From: Lactiplantibacillus modestisalitolerans
Lineage (GTDB): Bacteria; Bacillota; Bacilli; Lactobacillales; Lactobacillaceae
Assembly: GCF_005405425.1 (NCBI RefSeq)
Contig: NZ_BJEA01000003.1
Span: 62,001 to 126,000, forward strand
Reading direction: 5' to 3'
Length of the DNA: 64,000 nt
Shown: positions 16,602 through 26,788 of the stretch, one piece after another
How the letters are laid out: each line of letters starts with the position of its first letter
How positions within the stretch are numbered: position 1 is the stretch's first letter
Position numbers and translations under genes: made by a program
The notes under the pieces: model-generated
Database searches by the model: none
Told to the model about the DNA's origin: nothing
The model's input: only the letters and a program-made list of their open reading frames with translations

Positions 16602-17487
16602 CGCAGCGGTTTTAGCCGCCTTTGAACAGCAGTGGGTGCCGCGAATCAACGCTTACTTGGATGAGCAGTTACGTGATTGTAGTGATCGCCCCGTTTTAAC
16701 GGAAGCGATTCGCTATTCGGTTTTAGCTGGTGGCAAGCGCTTACGACCATTATTAACGCTGGCGGTTTTAACCACTTTTAACCAAACGATTACGCCCGCC
16801 CACTTACGGAGTAGTACCGCGGTCGAGTTAATGCATACTTATTCGTTAATTCATGATGATTTGCCAGCGATGGATAACGACCGATTACGGCGGGGCGAGC
16901 CGACGAGTCACGTGAAGTTTGGTGAAGACGTTGCCATTCTGGCGGGCGACGCGCTCCAACCGTTAAGCTTTGAATGGTTAGCAAGTAGTGGATTGGACGC
17001 TGCCGTGGTGGCCGCCCAAGTGCGGGCCTTTGCGGTTGCGACCGGTCCCCGTGGAATGGTGGCAGGGCAAGTGGCCGACGTTAAAAATACGGGCCACCAG
17101 CTAACGCTCCCCAAATTACGTCAGTTGCACCGTGAAAAGACCGGCGCTTTAATTCATTACGCGGTTGAGTCGGGCTTAATTCAAGCGCAGGTGCCAACGA
17201 ACGTTGCCGCTGCTTTGCTGGATTATGCGGATGCGTTTGGGTTGGCGTTTCAAATTTATGATGATATTTTAGACGTCACGAGTACGCCGGCTGAGCTTGG
17301 AAAGGCCACCCATAAGGATGCTGGTGAGCAGAAGAATACGTATCCTGAATTACTGGGGTTAAGCGGCGCCGAAGCGGCCTTAAAACAGGCCGTTGCGGCT
17401 GCCCAAACCGCGTTAGCGACGGCCAGTGTCCGCAGCCAGCGGCCGATGACGTTATTGGGTGCGTTTTTGACGTATTTTACAAATTAA
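16588..17487 (+). CDS. ispA: Polyprenyl (farnesyl/geranylgeranyl) diphosphate synthase
   Basis: A 299-residue trans-prenyltransferase that condenses isopentenyl diphosphate with allylic diphosphates. Both aspartate-rich motifs are present: [10 protein letters not shown] (first) and YDDILDVT (second). The conserved GGKRLRP is near residue 50. It follows xseB, as in Bacillus. A second possible ATG at 16594 would shorten the protein by two residues. Confidence 0.95.
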   Translation: MPMTSAAVLAAFEQQWVPRINAYLDEQLRDCSDRPVLTEAIRYSVLAGGKRLRPLLTLAVLTTFNQTITPAHLRSSTAVELMHTYSLIHDDLPAMDNDRLRRGEPTSHVKFGEDVAILAGDALQPLSFEWLASSGLDAAVVAAQVRAFAVATGPRGMVAGQVADVKNTGHQLTLPKLRQLHREKTGALIHYAVESGLIQAQVPTNVAAALLDYADAFGLAFQIYDDILDVTSTPAELGKATHKDAGEQKNTYPELLGLSGAEAALKQAVAAAQTALATASVRSQRPMTLLGAFLTYFTN

Positions 17488-17501
17488 AGGACTTAAATTA
17501 G

Positions 17502-18317
17502 ATGGAAAAAGAACGAGTTGACGTATTATTAGTACAACAAGGGTTATTTGATACCCGTGAAAAAGCGAAGCGGGCCGTGATGGCTGGTGAAATTCTGGGT
17601 GTTAATGAAGAACGGCTGGATAAACCAGGAATGAAAATTCCGGTGACCACGGAATTGCATTTGAAGGGCAAGCCAATGCCGTACGTTTCCCGTGGCGGGC
17701 TCAAGCTGGAAAAGGCCCTGCAGAGTTTTAAAATCGACGTGCACGACCGGACCGTTTTAGACATTGGCTCTTCAACCGGGGGATTCACCGACGTTGTTTT
17801 GCAAAATGGCGCTAAAATGAGTTACGCACTGGACGTTGGTAGTAACCAGTTAGTCTGGAAATTGCGGCAAGATCCTCGGGTTGAAGTCATGGAAAAGACT
17901 AATTTCCGCTACAGTAAGTTAGCTGATTTTCACCGTGGCCAGCCGAACTTTGCTTCAATCGACGTTTCCTTTATTTCGCTGCACTTAATTTTGCCACCGT
18001 TGCACGCCATCATTGAACCGGGCGGTGACGTGGTGGCCTTGATCAAGCCCCAGTTTGAAGCCGGCCGTGAACACGTTGGTAAGCACGGGATTGTCCGTGA
18101 TCCGGCCGTTCATACGGCGGTTTTGACCAATATTGTAAACTTTGCTCAGGAAGCTGGTTATAATGTGCTCGGGTTAGATTATTCACCAATCAAAGGTGGC
18201 GAGGGCAATATCGAATTCCTGATTCACTTACAAGCTACCGCTGAAACGCCTACCGTAGCGCCATCCGTCTCGATTGAGCAAACCCAGCAAGCCGCCTATG
18301 ATCAGCTGAATAAGTAA
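17502..18317 (+). CDS. tlyA: TlyA-family rRNA (cytidine-2'-O) methyltransferase
   Basis: A 271-residue protein with an N-terminal S4 RNA-binding domain (RVDVLLVQQGLFDTREKAKR) and an FtsJ-like methyltransferase domain. The SAM-binding motif is DIGSSTGGFTDVVLQ near residue 87, and KPQFEAGR is typical of the TlyA group. Homologues methylate ribosomal RNA; the old name hemolysin A is probably misleading. It lies in the conserved ispA-tlyA-argR-recN order. Confidence 0.93.
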   Translation: MEKERVDVLLVQQGLFDTREKAKRAVMAGEILGVNEERLDKPGMKIPVTTELHLKGKPMPYVSRGGLKLEKALQSFKIDVHDRTVLDIGSSTGGFTDVVLQNGAKMSYALDVGSNQLVWKLRQDPRVEVMEKTNFRYSKLADFHRGQPNFASIDVSFISLHLILPPLHAIIEPGGDVVALIKPQFEAGREHVGKHGIVRDPAVHTAVLTNIVNFAQEAGYNVLGLDYSPIKGGEGNIEFLIHLQATAETPTVAPSVSIEQTQQAAYDQLNK

Positions 18318-18404
18318 CGAATTCTAATTCAGGTCTTTCATATTTATGCAAAATAGCTTATCATGTGGTTAAATGGATTTGAATAAGCCGCCGGGGGTGA
18401 TCGG

Positions 18405-18863
18405 GTGAAAAAGCAAGAACGCCAACGATACATTAAACGATTATTAAGTTCAAACGAAATTGAACGACAAGAAGACTTTGTCAGTTTGTTACGGGCCGAA
18501 AATATTGAAGTGACGCAAGCAACGATCTCACGCGATATTAAGGACATGCAGCTGGTCAAGGTTCCCTCGGCAACGGGTGGTTACCATTATAGTATGCCGG
18601 TCCAAAAGCAAATGGATACGGAAAAAAAGCTCAAACGCACCTTGCGCGACGCTTACGTATCGTACGCAACGCAGGATAAGTTTGTGCTCATCAAGGTTCT
18701 TCCTGGTAACGGCCCGGCACTGGCAACGTTGATTGAAGCAATGCACTACGAAGAAGTTTTCGGCACAATTGGTGACGATGCGACCGTTTTGATCATTTGT
18801 AAGTCCCTGGCCATGACTTTGGACTTACAGCAACGACTTCAACGACTTTTAAATGATAACTAG
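18405..18863 (+). CDS. argR: Arginine repressor ArgR/AhrC
   Basis: A 152-residue regulator with an N-terminal winged helix (RQEDFVSLLRAENIEVTQAT, then ISRDIKDMQLVKV) and a C-terminal arginine-binding hexamerisation domain (VFGTIGDDATVLIICKS). It controls arginine biosynthesis and catabolism. The start is a GTG behind GGGGGTGA. L. plantarum carries two ArgR proteins that both act in repression; this one is in the recN neighbourhood position. Confidence 0.95.
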   Translation: MKKQERQRYIKRLLSSNEIERQEDFVSLLRAENIEVTQATISRDIKDMQLVKVPSATGGYHYSMPVQKQMDTEKKLKRTLRDAYVSYATQDKFVLIKVLPGNGPALATLIEAMHYEEVFGTIGDDATVLIICKSLAMTLDLQQRLQRLLNDN

Positions 18864-18882
18864 CAAATTAGTTAGTGCTGTT

Positions 18883-18917
18883 CGACCTGCTCACTTGTGT
18901 GTCAGGTCGCTTTTTTT
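18883..18917 (+). terminator. Terminator after argR
   Basis: CGACCTG and CAGGTCG, extended by CAC and GTG, form a hairpin followed by a T-run. recN starts 44 bases later. Confidence 0.85.
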
Positions 18918-18960
18918 ACAGCAACGGAAGATTTGACGACTGACTAAGGGAGGCTGTACC

Positions 18961-20658
18961 GTGTTACAGGAACTGTCAATTACGAATTTTGCGATTATTG
19001 AACACTTAGACATTGCGTTTGAAAATGGGATGACCGTCCTAACGGGGGAAACCGGGGCTGGTAAATCAATCATCATCGATGCCGTCGGGCTGCTAGCCGG
19101 TGGGCGCGGTTCCCAGGAATTTATCCGTACGGGGACCGATAAAGCGGTTTTACAAGGCATGTTTATTTTGCCAGCGGACGGGGTCACGGCGAAGCTACTC
19201 GACGAAGCGGGGATTGAGCACGCGGATAATACGGTGATCCTGCAGCGCGAGATTGCCAAGAGCGGTCGCAATACTTGCCGGATAAACGGCATGCTCGTCA
19301 ATACCACTACGCTAAAGAAAATTGGCGAAACGATCGTCGATATTCACGGGCAAAATGAGCACCAGGAACTCATGCAACCTGAGAAGCACCTGGGGCTGTT
19401 AGATGAATTCGCGAATAAGCAAATTCACGAGTTACGGGCGCGCTACCGGCAACAGTACCAAACGTACCGCCAGCTTAGCCAAGAACTCCGGCAAAAAAAT
19501 GATAACGAAAAGGAATGGGCCCAACGCCTAGACATGCTTAACTTTCAAGTTGAGGAGATTGCGGCGGCTCAGGTCAAGGTGGGGGAAGAAGCGGACTTAA
19601 CCGCTGAACGGGACCGGTTGGATAATTATCAAATGATCAACCAAGCCCTGCAGCAAAGTTACGCGTTATTATCAGCCGATGAAGAGACCAGTGGCGCGGT
19701 TGACATGGTGGGGACCGCCATGAACGCCTTAGAACCCATTGCCAATTTAGATCCCGCGTTCAATGAAATTTTAGTTAACGTTAAAAACGCGTTTTACGGG
19801 TTACAAGACGCGGCGGGGCAAATTTCGAACCAGTTGGATCTACAAGAATTTGACGAGGGTCGGCTGGATGAAATTGAACAACGGTTGGACGTTTTGAGTC
19901 AGTTGAAACGAAAGTACGGTGATTCGGAACAACAGATTCTCGACTATTATCAAAAGATTGCGGCGGAGTTAGAAAAAATGACCGATTCCGAAGAGAATAG
20001 TGAGGACCTCGCCCAACGAGTGAGTGATCAGAAAGCGGCCCTCCTTAAAACTGGGGAAGCGTTGTCCGACCAGCGGCGCAAGAGTGCCAAGAGCCTCCAG
20101 CGCCAAATTCACCAAGAATTAAAGGATTTGTATATGGATAAAGCGGTTTTTGAAGTCCGCTTTAAACCAACGAACGGTCAAATTTACCGGAGCGGTTTAG
20201 ATAACGTTGAATTTTATATTCAGACCAACCCGGGCGAACGGATGCGGCCGTTAGCGAAAATTGCTTCTGGCGGGGAACTCTCCCGGATGATGCTTGCGCT
20301 TAAAACCATTTTTTCCGAGTCACAAGGGATTACCAGTATCATCTTTGACGAAGTGGATACCGGGGTTAGTGGCCGGGTCGCGCAGGCGATTGCCGAAAAA
20401 ATCAACGGGATTGCCAAGTTTTCGCAGGTACTTTGTATTACCCACTTACCACAGGTCGCCGCAATGAGTGATCACCATTACTTTATTGCTAAGAAGATTA
20501 AGGCGAACCGGACTAAAACTAGCGTGATGAAACTTGACCAGCCGGCCCGGGTGCAAGAACTCGCCCGGATGTTAGCGGGGACGAAGGTGACCAAGCTATC
20601 TATGGAACATGCTGAGGAGCTATTGCGACTGGCCGGTGAGGAAAAAAGTAGTCAATAA
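18961..20658 (+). CDS. recN: DNA repair protein RecN
   Basis: A 565-residue SMC-like ATPase acting early in double-strand break repair. The Walker A motif TGETGAGKSIIIDA is at about residues 28-41. The middle is coiled coil, and the C-terminal half has ASGGELSRMMLALK and the Walker B region SIIFDEVDTGVSG. The start is a GTG (MLQELSITNFAIIEHL). The length is normal for the family. Confidence 0.96.
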   Translation: MLQELSITNFAIIEHLDIAFENGMTVLTGETGAGKSIIIDAVGLLAGGRGSQEFIRTGTDKAVLQGMFILPADGVTAKLLDEAGIEHADNTVILQREIAKSGRNTCRINGMLVNTTTLKKIGETIVDIHGQNEHQELMQPEKHLGLLDEFANKQIHELRARYRQQYQTYRQLSQELRQKNDNEKEWAQRLDMLNFQVEEIAAAQVKVGEEADLTAERDRLDNYQMINQALQQSYALLSADEETSGAVDMVGTAMNALEPIANLDPAFNEILVNVKNAFYGLQDAAGQISNQLDLQEFDEGRLDEIEQRLDVLSQLKRKYGDSEQQILDYYQKIAAELEKMTDSEENSEDLAQRVSDQKAALLKTGEALSDQRRKSAKSLQRQIHQELKDLYMDKAVFEVRFKPTNGQIYRSGLDNVEFYIQTNPGERMRPLAKIASGGELSRMMLALKTIFSESQGITSIIFDEVDTGVSGRVAQAIAEKINGIAKFSQVLCITHLPQVAAMSDHHYFIAKKIKANRTKTSVMKLDQPARVQELARMLAGTKVTKLSMEHAEELLRLAGEEKSSQ

Positions 20659-20678
20659 ATAATGATCAATGAGAAGAG

Positions 20679-20716
20679 CGTGTGCCAAAAGTCGGCTGAC
20701 TTTTGGCACACGTTTT
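20679..20716 (+). terminator. recN terminator
   Basis: CGTGTGCCAAAAGTC and GACTTTTGGCACACG form a perfect 15-bp stem with a 4-base loop, followed by TTTT. A close relative of this hairpin follows thiN at 40297. Confidence 0.9.
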
Positions 20717-20738
20717 GGCTATTGACATTTGGGAACAC

Positions 20739-20770
20739 AAGCGGCTGTGACGTATACCACAGCCGCTTTG
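20739..20770. terminator. Second hairpin after recN
   Basis: AAGCGGCTGTG and CACAGCCGCTT form a perfect 11-bp stem with an 8-base loop. Only a weak T-tract follows, so it may be a weak terminator or another structured element. Confidence 0.5.
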
Positions 20771-20840
20771 ATTTGGACATTTTTTGTAGATTATTAAATT
20801 AGTGTACTAACTAATTTAATTTATGGATTACTTTCATAAT

Positions 20841-20854
20841 TGAAAACGCTACCA
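20841..20854 (+). promoter_or_regulatory. Probable CcpA cre site
   Basis: TGAAAACGCTACCA matches the catabolite-responsive element consensus TGWAARCGYTWWCW at 13 of 14 positions. It lies 60 bases before the endoglycosidase gene, suggesting glucose repression through CcpA. Confidence 0.65.
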
Positions 20855-20914
20855 TTTACCTGTTAACGAATAGTGCACCAAATAAATTGATGCTTTTAGG
20901 GGAGGAACGTTTCA

Positions 20915-23767
20915 ATGAAAACGACGCATTATCGCAAAGCAACGCTCGCGCTAGCCCTACTATCTTTGTCAGCGGGGCTGGCAGCGTGTCAAAAGTCAAC
21001 GAGTCAGAGTTCGAGTCAGGTTAAGTACAAGCAGACCGCGGAAGCCACGGTGGATAAAGGGATGGACAACATGCCGGAAGAACCGTATTGGTTTCCAAAT
21101 CAATTATTAAAGTGGCAGTTTAAGCGCGATAAGAACGCGCAGGCCTACGTTGCCACTGAACCACTCGCGAAGCGGATCAACAAGCAACAATTACCAACGG
21201 TCAACGCGACCCAAAATCCCAAGATGAAGGTTGTGGCACTGTCCATTATGAACAGCTCAACCAGTGGCAACGCCCCGCGGGGAATCAATACGGTCGACGC
21301 CAACGTTTTTTCTAATTGGCAATACATTGACCAGTTAGTTTATTGGGGTGGCGCTGCCGGCGAAGGGCTAATCGTCCCACCAACGCCGGATGTGATTGAT
21401 GCGGCCCACAAAAACGGGGTACCGGTTCTCGGAACCGTTTTCTTCCCACAAATTCAGAGTGGTGGGAAGCTCAAATGGTTGAACGAATTCTTAAAGCAGG
21501 ATAAGGATGGTCATTTTCCAATCGTTCCTAAGTTGATTGCGGTGGCCCAGGCGTACGGGTTTGACGGCTGGTTTATTAATCAGGAAACTGATCCGGAAGT
21601 GGAAAGCTTTGACGACGTTGCCGATGGTGATGCTAAGAAGACGACGACCAGTCAAGGGTTGACTAAAAAGCACGCCGAACTAATGCAGGCGCTAATTAAG
21701 GAATACAAGCAACAAGCAGGCAATAAGCTGGATGTTATGTGGTACGATTCGATGACCAGTGACGGCAAAATGGACTGGCAAAACGCGCTAACGAAGGAAA
21801 ACCAAGCGTACTTGGTGGACGCCAATATGAAGCCGGTTGCCGACACGATGTTTATGAACTTCTGGTGGACCAAGGACCGGTTAGCGAAGCAGGATTTATT
21901 GAAGCAGTCACGGGAACGGGCAGAAAAACTAAAACTAGATCCATATAACTTGTTTGCCGGAATTGATGTCCAAGAAAACGGTACCGCGACGCCCGTTAAG
22001 TGGAACTTATTTGCCAATGATAAAAACGTACCGTACACGTCGCTAGGGTTGTATGCGCCTAACTGGACTTACACGTCGGCCGAAGATTTGGATGAGTTTC
22101 AAGCTAAGGAAAGTGCTTTTTGGGTTAACAGTAATGGGGACCCATCGAAGAGCGTTCCGTCCAAGAGCGAGACTACGTGGCCGGGAATTTCAACCTACGC
22201 TGTGGAACAAAGCGCAATTACTAAGTTGCCGTTTGTCACAAACTTTAGTTTAGGTAACGGCTATAATTACTTTGTGAAGGGGCAAAACGTCTCGTTGCGG
22301 GATTGGAATAATCGTTCCGTACAGGCCGTCAACCCAACGTATCGCTGGATGATTGATAACGACGGGCAAAACCAACTGAAAGCTGACTTTGATTACAGTG
22401 ATGCTTATGAAGGTGGTAACGCCCTTAAATTTAGTGGTAACGTTCAAAAGGATACGGCCAGCACCGTTAAGTTATATACGACAAAGCTGAAATTTAAAGC
22501 GACCACCCAAGTGCAGTTAACGGCTAAGGCGAACGCTAAGAGTCAATTCGACCTAGTGCTGCACTTAAACGATGGGCAAAAGCAAACTGTTAAGGGTAAA
22601 CGGGCCGTCACTAAAAAGTGGACGACCGTCAAATACGACGTGTCCCAATTGGCGGGGAAGACCGTAACGGGAGTTGATCTTAAAATCACGCCGAGTGCTA
22701 AGACGGCCAGCTATGAAGCGTCACTAGGACGACTGGCAATGACCGGGAAGCAACAGGCTGCACCGAAGGCTCTGAGTGGCCTGAAAGTTACGAGCAAGAA
22801 GTTTGATGAAGAGGGGAAAGTTGCCGGGGTTAACTTAAAGTGGCAAGCACCGACTGACCAACAACTGGATCGTTATGAAATTTACCAAGTGAATAGTGAT
22901 CAGAGTCGTTCATTCTTAGGCACAACGACGGCTCCAAACTTCTATGTAAATGGATTAGACCGGAAGAGTAATCAGGACGAAAGTGATTTTATTGTGGTCC
23001 CGGTCGATATTTGGAACCAGCGTGGTGCGGCTTCAAAAGCGGCGACGCTGACTTGGCCGGATAACCGCAAACCAAAAGCAGCCTTTACGGCGGCAACGAC
23101 GTTAGCGGCTCCGGGAACGACCATTAAATTTACCAATGAGTCGTCTTCAAATTCTAAACAATTCAAGTGGGAATTTGAAGGGGCTGAACAAACGACGAGC
23201 ACTGCTAAGAATCCAAGCGTGACCTATAAGAAGGCCGGGACCTATAATGTAAAATTAACGGCTAAAAATGCGGATGGTCAGCGGACGGTTACTCAAGAAA
23301 AATTAATTACGATTACGGATCAGGCTAAGGGCGACCTAAAGACCCTTTCTAAGGGTGCGAAGACCGATGCCTCTGGCTTTACTAACAGTAGTGAAGCGCC
23401 TAAATTGGCGGTTGACGGCAAGCTAGATACGAAGTGGTGCGCAACTGGTAATCCACCGCATACGCTCACCATTGACCTAGGAAAGGCCCAAACGGTTAGT
23501 GCGGTCAAGCTCGCGCATGCGGAAGCTGGTGGCGAAGGCAAGGATATGAATACGCAGGCGTGGACGATTCAAACTAGTACCGATGGTAAGACCTTTAAGC
23601 AGGTGGCGCGGACGTTGAATAATTCAGCGGCAACCAGTGAAAATACGTTTGCGGCAACGACTGCGCGCTATGTTCGAATTGTAGTGGATAAACCAACTCA
23701 AGTTGCTGATTCGGCTGTCCGAATTTACGAAATGAACGTGTTGGGGATTAACCAAGTTCTCAAATAA
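20915..23767 (+). CDS. Lipoprotein GH85 endo-beta-N-acetylglucosaminidase
   Basis: A 950-residue secreted enzyme of the GH85 type, which cuts between the two GlcNAc residues of N-glycan cores. The signal peptide ends in the lipobox LAAC with Cys25, so it should be tethered to the membrane. The catalytic barrel spans about residues 60-420, with DGWFINQETD holding N222 and E224, the NxE pair of GH85. Further on are an FN3-like segment (about 630-715), a PKD-like domain (about 720-800) and an F5/8-type carbohydrate-binding domain (about 820-945). It is a single-gene unit with a cre site upstream. The likely role is release of glycans from host or food glycoproteins. Confidence 0.9.
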   Translation: MKTTHYRKATLALALLSLSAGLAACQKSTSQSSSQVKYKQTAEATVDKGMDNMPEEPYWFPNQLLKWQFKRDKNAQAYVATEPLAKRINKQQLPTVNATQNPKMKVVALSIMNSSTSGNAPRGINTVDANVFSNWQYIDQLVYWGGAAGEGLIVPPTPDVIDAAHKNGVPVLGTVFFPQIQSGGKLKWLNEFLKQDKDGHFPIVPKLIAVAQAYGFDGWFINQETDPEVESFDDVADGDAKKTTTSQGLTKKHAELMQALIKEYKQQAGNKLDVMWYDSMTSDGKMDWQNALTKENQAYLVDANMKPVADTMFMNFWWTKDRLAKQDLLKQSRERAEKLKLDPYNLFAGIDVQENGTATPVKWNLFANDKNVPYTSLGLYAPNWTYTSAEDLDEFQAKESAFWVNSNGDPSKSVPSKSETTWPGISTYAVEQSAITKLPFVTNFSLGNGYNYFVKGQNVSLRDWNNRSVQAVNPTYRWMIDNDGQNQLKADFDYSDAYEGGNALKFSGNVQKDTASTVKLYTTKLKFKATTQVQLTAKANAKSQFDLVLHLNDGQKQTVKGKRAVTKKWTTVKYDVSQLAGKTVTGVDLKITPSAKTASYEASLGRLAMTGKQQAAPKALSGLKVTSKKFDEEGKVAGVNLKWQAPTDQQLDRYEIYQVNSDQSRSFLGTTTAPNFYVNGLDRKSNQDESDFIVVPVDIWNQRGAASKAATLTWPDNRKPKAAFTAATTLAAPGTTIKFTNESSSNSKQFKWEFEGAEQTTSTAKNPSVTYKKAGTYNVKLTAKNADGQRTVTQEKLITITDQAKGDLKTLSKGAKTDASGFTNSSEAPKLAVDGKLDTKWCATGNPPHTLTIDLGKAQTVSAVKLAHAEAGGEGKDMNTQAWTIQTSTDGKTFKQVARTLNNSAATSENTFAATTARYVRIVVDKPTQVADSAVRIYEMNVLGINQVLK

Positions 23768-23810
23768 TGAATAGATATTGAAAGTTTAAGGTGTTTAAGA
23801 ATAATTATGC

Positions 23811-23842
23811 AAGAGTTTGAATTTTATATTCAAACTCTTTTT
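23811..23842 (+). terminator. Terminator after the endoglycosidase gene
   Basis: AAGAGTTTGAA and TTCAAACTCTT form an 11-bp stem with a 7-base loop, followed by Ts. Confidence 0.9.
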
Positions 23843-24007
23843 GATTAAAATAACGGTGTATCAAGGGGTGGTAGCGATTGCAGATAGCCGTAGTTGGCAA
23901 TTTATGTGACGTGTTGTTTGCAATTTCCTTTCCGGATAAGTTATCCTTAGTAGGGTACAGTTTATTAAGTAAATTGAATAAGCTGAAAAAAGATTGGAGT
24001 GATGAGG

Positions 24008-25210
24008 TTGTTTCTGACAATGTCCCATTTGAATAAAACATATCCTGGCGGCAAAGTAGCTGTTAAAGATTTCAACTTGGAAATTGAAAAAGGTGAATTT
24101 GTGTGCTTCATCGGAACTTCTGGTTCGGGTAAGACGACGACCATGCGAATGATTAATCGGATGTTGAGTCAGACTTCCGGGACCATTAAGTTAAATGGTG
24201 AAGATATTGGTAAGATGGATCCCGTGAAATTGCGGCGTAAGATTGGTTACGTTATCCAAAACATTGGTTTAATGCCCCACATGACCATTCGCGATAACAT
24301 TACCTTGGTGCCCCGCTTACTAAAGTGGCCCCAAGAGAAGATGAACGAACGCGCTAAGAAAATGATTAAGTTAGTAGAACTTCCTGAAGACTATTTAGAT
24401 CGTTATCCTTCCGAACTTTCTGGGGGGCAACAACAACGGATCGGGGTTGTTCGGGCGCTAGCGGCGGATCAAGACCTGGTCTTGATGGACGAACCGTTTG
24501 GGGCGCTTGACCCAATTACCCGTGAATCGTTACAGGATTTGGTTAAGGATTTACAAGAACGGCTTGGTAAGACCTTCGTATTTGTTACCCATGATATGGA
24601 CGAAGCGTTGAAGTTATCCACGAAGATCGTCATCATGGATGGCGGTGAAATTATGCAAGTGGCCTCACCGGACGACGTGTTACGGCACCCCGCAAACGAG
24701 TTCGTTGAAAACTTGATCGGGAAAGATCGCTTGATTCAAGCCCGGCCAAGTATTACGACCGTTGGCCAAGTCATGTTGAAGGATCCAATTGCCACAACGC
24801 CGGGTAAATCTTTGACCGATGCGTTGCGGTTAATGCATGATAAGCGGGTTGATAGCCTACTGGTTACCGATGAAGCTGGTATCCTGAAAGGGGTCATCGG
24901 CATTGAAGACGTTGACTACAACTTCAATTCGGCAACGAGTGTCAGTGACATCATGGAAAAGGACCTCTTCTACGTTCAATCGAATTCATTAATTCGTGAT
25001 ACGGTTGAACGCATCCTCAAACGCGGGCTGAAAAATATCCCGGTCGTTGATGACAAACACCGGCTCGTTGGGATCGTGACGCGGGCAACGCTGGTGGATA
25101 TCGTGTACGACGCACTTTGGGGCGACGAGGCGGAAGACGAAGCCTCCAATAATATTCATCACGAGGAGGACGCAGCCCCAGCCGACGCTAAAGGCGGTGA
25201 GACTAAATGA
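24008..25210 (+). CDS. opuCA: Osmoprotectant ABC transporter ATP-binding subunit
   Basis: A 400-residue ATPase of the OpuC/OpuA group, which imports glycine betaine, carnitine or choline. It shows Walker [10 protein letters not shown], signature LSGGQQQR, Walker [13 protein letters not shown], and two C-terminal CBS domains (about residues 255-375), the ionic-strength sensor of such transporters. The start is uncertain. TTG at 24008 has GGAG 8 bases upstream and gives the usual N-terminal length; GTG at 23999, ATG at 24002 and ATG at 24020 are alternatives. It is first of four overlapping or closely spaced genes. Confidence 0.94.
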   Translation: MFLTMSHLNKTYPGGKVAVKDFNLEIEKGEFVCFIGTSGSGKTTTMRMINRMLSQTSGTIKLNGEDIGKMDPVKLRRKIGYVIQNIGLMPHMTIRDNITLVPRLLKWPQEKMNERAKKMIKLVELPEDYLDRYPSELSGGQQQRIGVVRALAADQDLVLMDEPFGALDPITRESLQDLVKDLQERLGKTFVFVTHDMDEALKLSTKIVIMDGGEIMQVASPDDVLRHPANEFVENLIGKDRLIQARPSITTVGQVMLKDPIATTPGKSLTDALRLMHDKRVDSLLVTDEAGILKGVIGIEDVDYNFNSATSVSDIMEKDLFYVQSNSLIRDTVERILKRGLKNIPVVDDKHRLVGIVTRATLVDIVYDALWGDEAEDEASNNIHHEEDAAPADAKGGETK

Positions 25211-25839
25211 TTAGTTTCTTAGAAACTTATGGCGCGCAGATGATTTTAAAAACGTGGCAACACATTTATATCTCCGCCTTCTCACTGGCCTTGGGGGTCA
25301 TTGTGGCGGTGCCACTCGGGATTTTAATGACGCGAGTAAAGTCATCGGTCGCGAACGTCATCATGTCGATTGCTAGTATGTTACAGACGATTCCAGCGAT
25401 GGCCCTGTTGGCCTTAATGATTCCGTTCCTCGGGATCGGGGCTTTTCCAGCAATCATTGCGCTGTTTATCTATTCATTACTGCCAATTCTTCGCAACACC
25501 TACCTTGGAATGGAAGACGTGGAACCCGCGCTGATCGATGCAGCTAAAGGCATGGGGATGACGGGCTGGCAGTCGATTATCAAAGTTGAAGTTCCAATGG
25601 CGGCGCCCGTGATCATGTCCGGGGTGCGGTTATCCGCAACCTACGTAATTGCGTGGGCAGCCTTGGCTTCCTATATCGGTGCCGGCGGTTTAGGTGACTT
25701 TATTTTTAACGGGTTGAACCTTTACCGTACCGACCTAATTTTAGGTGGGTCGATTCCGGTCATTATTTTAGCCCTCATCGTCGATTGGTTACTGGGGAAA
25801 CTCGAAGCAGTTGTGACCCCACGGACCACGCAATCGTAA
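25207..25839 (+). CDS. opuCB: Osmoprotectant ABC transporter permease
   Basis: A 210-residue inner-membrane permease with five or six hydrophobic segments. The cytoplasmic loop [19 protein letters not shown] contains the EAA-type motif that docks on the ATPase. It overlaps opuCA by 4 bases. A second, related permease follows the binding protein gene, so the transporter is probably a heterodimeric OpuC-type system. Confidence 0.93.
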   Translation: MISFLETYGAQMILKTWQHIYISAFSLALGVIVAVPLGILMTRVKSSVANVIMSIASMLQTIPAMALLALMIPFLGIGAFPAIIALFIYSLLPILRNTYLGMEDVEPALIDAAKGMGMTGWQSIIKVEVPMAAPVIMSGVRLSATYVIAWAALASYIGAGGLGDFIFNGLNLYRTDLILGGSIPVIILALIVDWLLGKLEAVVTPRTTQS

Positions 25840-25852
25840 GGGGGGAGCTCAC

Positions 25853-26788
25853 ATGAAAAAATTAAAGAAATGGTTCTTAGGTTTAATTGCGACCGTTGCG
25901 AGTGGGTTACTCTTAACGGGTTGTGGTTTTCCAGGCCTATCCGGAACGTCCGCTGGAACGGTTCGGATTGCCGCTCAAAACACCACCGAGCAGCAAATTA
26001 TGGCTTACGTTATTCAAGATATGATTCAACACTATTCAAACATGAACACGACCTTGATTAATAACTTAGGTTCCGGGACAGTTAGCTTTAACGCCCTTAA
26101 AAACGATCAGGCGGACATTTCGTCGATTCGGTTTACTGGGACCGACCTGACGACCATTCTTGGTGAAAAGGTCGACCGGGGACATGTTAAGGAAACTGAC
26201 CAGTTAGTTAAGGATGAATTTAATAGTAAATATCATATGACTTATTTCCCAACGTACGGTTTTGCGGATACTTACGCCTTTATGGTGACTAAGGAAACCG
26301 CTAAGAAGTACAATTTGAAAACGGTCAGTGATATGAAGAAAGTTGCACCGAAGTTGACGGTTGGGTTGGACCAAACTTGGTTGGAACGGAAGGGTGACGG
26401 TTACGCTGCGTTCCAGAAACTCTACGGTTATAAGTTCGGAACGACCTACCCAATGCAAATTGGACTAGTTTACGACGCGTTGGAATCTGGTAAGATGGAC
26501 GCCATCCTAGGTTACTCTACTGATGGTCGGATTGGGAGTTATGATTTGACCATCTTAAAGGATAATAAGAATTTCTTCCCACCATATAACGCGAGCGCCG
26601 TTGCAACCAATAAAGTGCTTAAGGAACATCCAAAGTTGAAATCAATTTTGAGTCGCTTAAACGGTCAAATTGATTTAAAGACAATCCAGAAGTTAAATTA
26701 TAAGGTTGATAATAACTTGGAGGAACCGGAAACGGTAGCCAAGAACTTCTTGGAACAAAATAACTACTTTGAAGGGAGTGACAAGTAA
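25853..26788 (+). CDS. opuCC: Osmoprotectant ABC transporter substrate-binding lipoprotein
   Basis: A 311-residue protein with a lipoprotein signal (LLLTGCGFPG, Cys at about residue 24) and an OpuAC-type binding fold. It would capture betaine, carnitine or choline outside the membrane. GGGGGGAGC precedes the ATG. Its last base is shared with the start of opuCD. Confidence 0.93.
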   Translation: MKKLKKWFLGLIATVASGLLLTGCGFPGLSGTSAGTVRIAAQNTTEQQIMAYVIQDMIQHYSNMNTTLINNLGSGTVSFNALKNDQADISSIRFTGTDLTTILGEKVDRGHVKETDQLVKDEFNSKYHMTYFPTYGFADTYAFMVTKETAKKYNLKTVSDMKKVAPKLTVGLDQTWLERKGDGYAAFQKLYGYKFGTTYPMQIGLVYDALESGKMDAILGYSTDGRIGSYDLTILKDNKNFFPPYNASAVATNKVLKEHPKLKSILSRLNGQIDLKTIQKLNYKVDNNLEEPETVAKNFLEQNNYFEGSDK

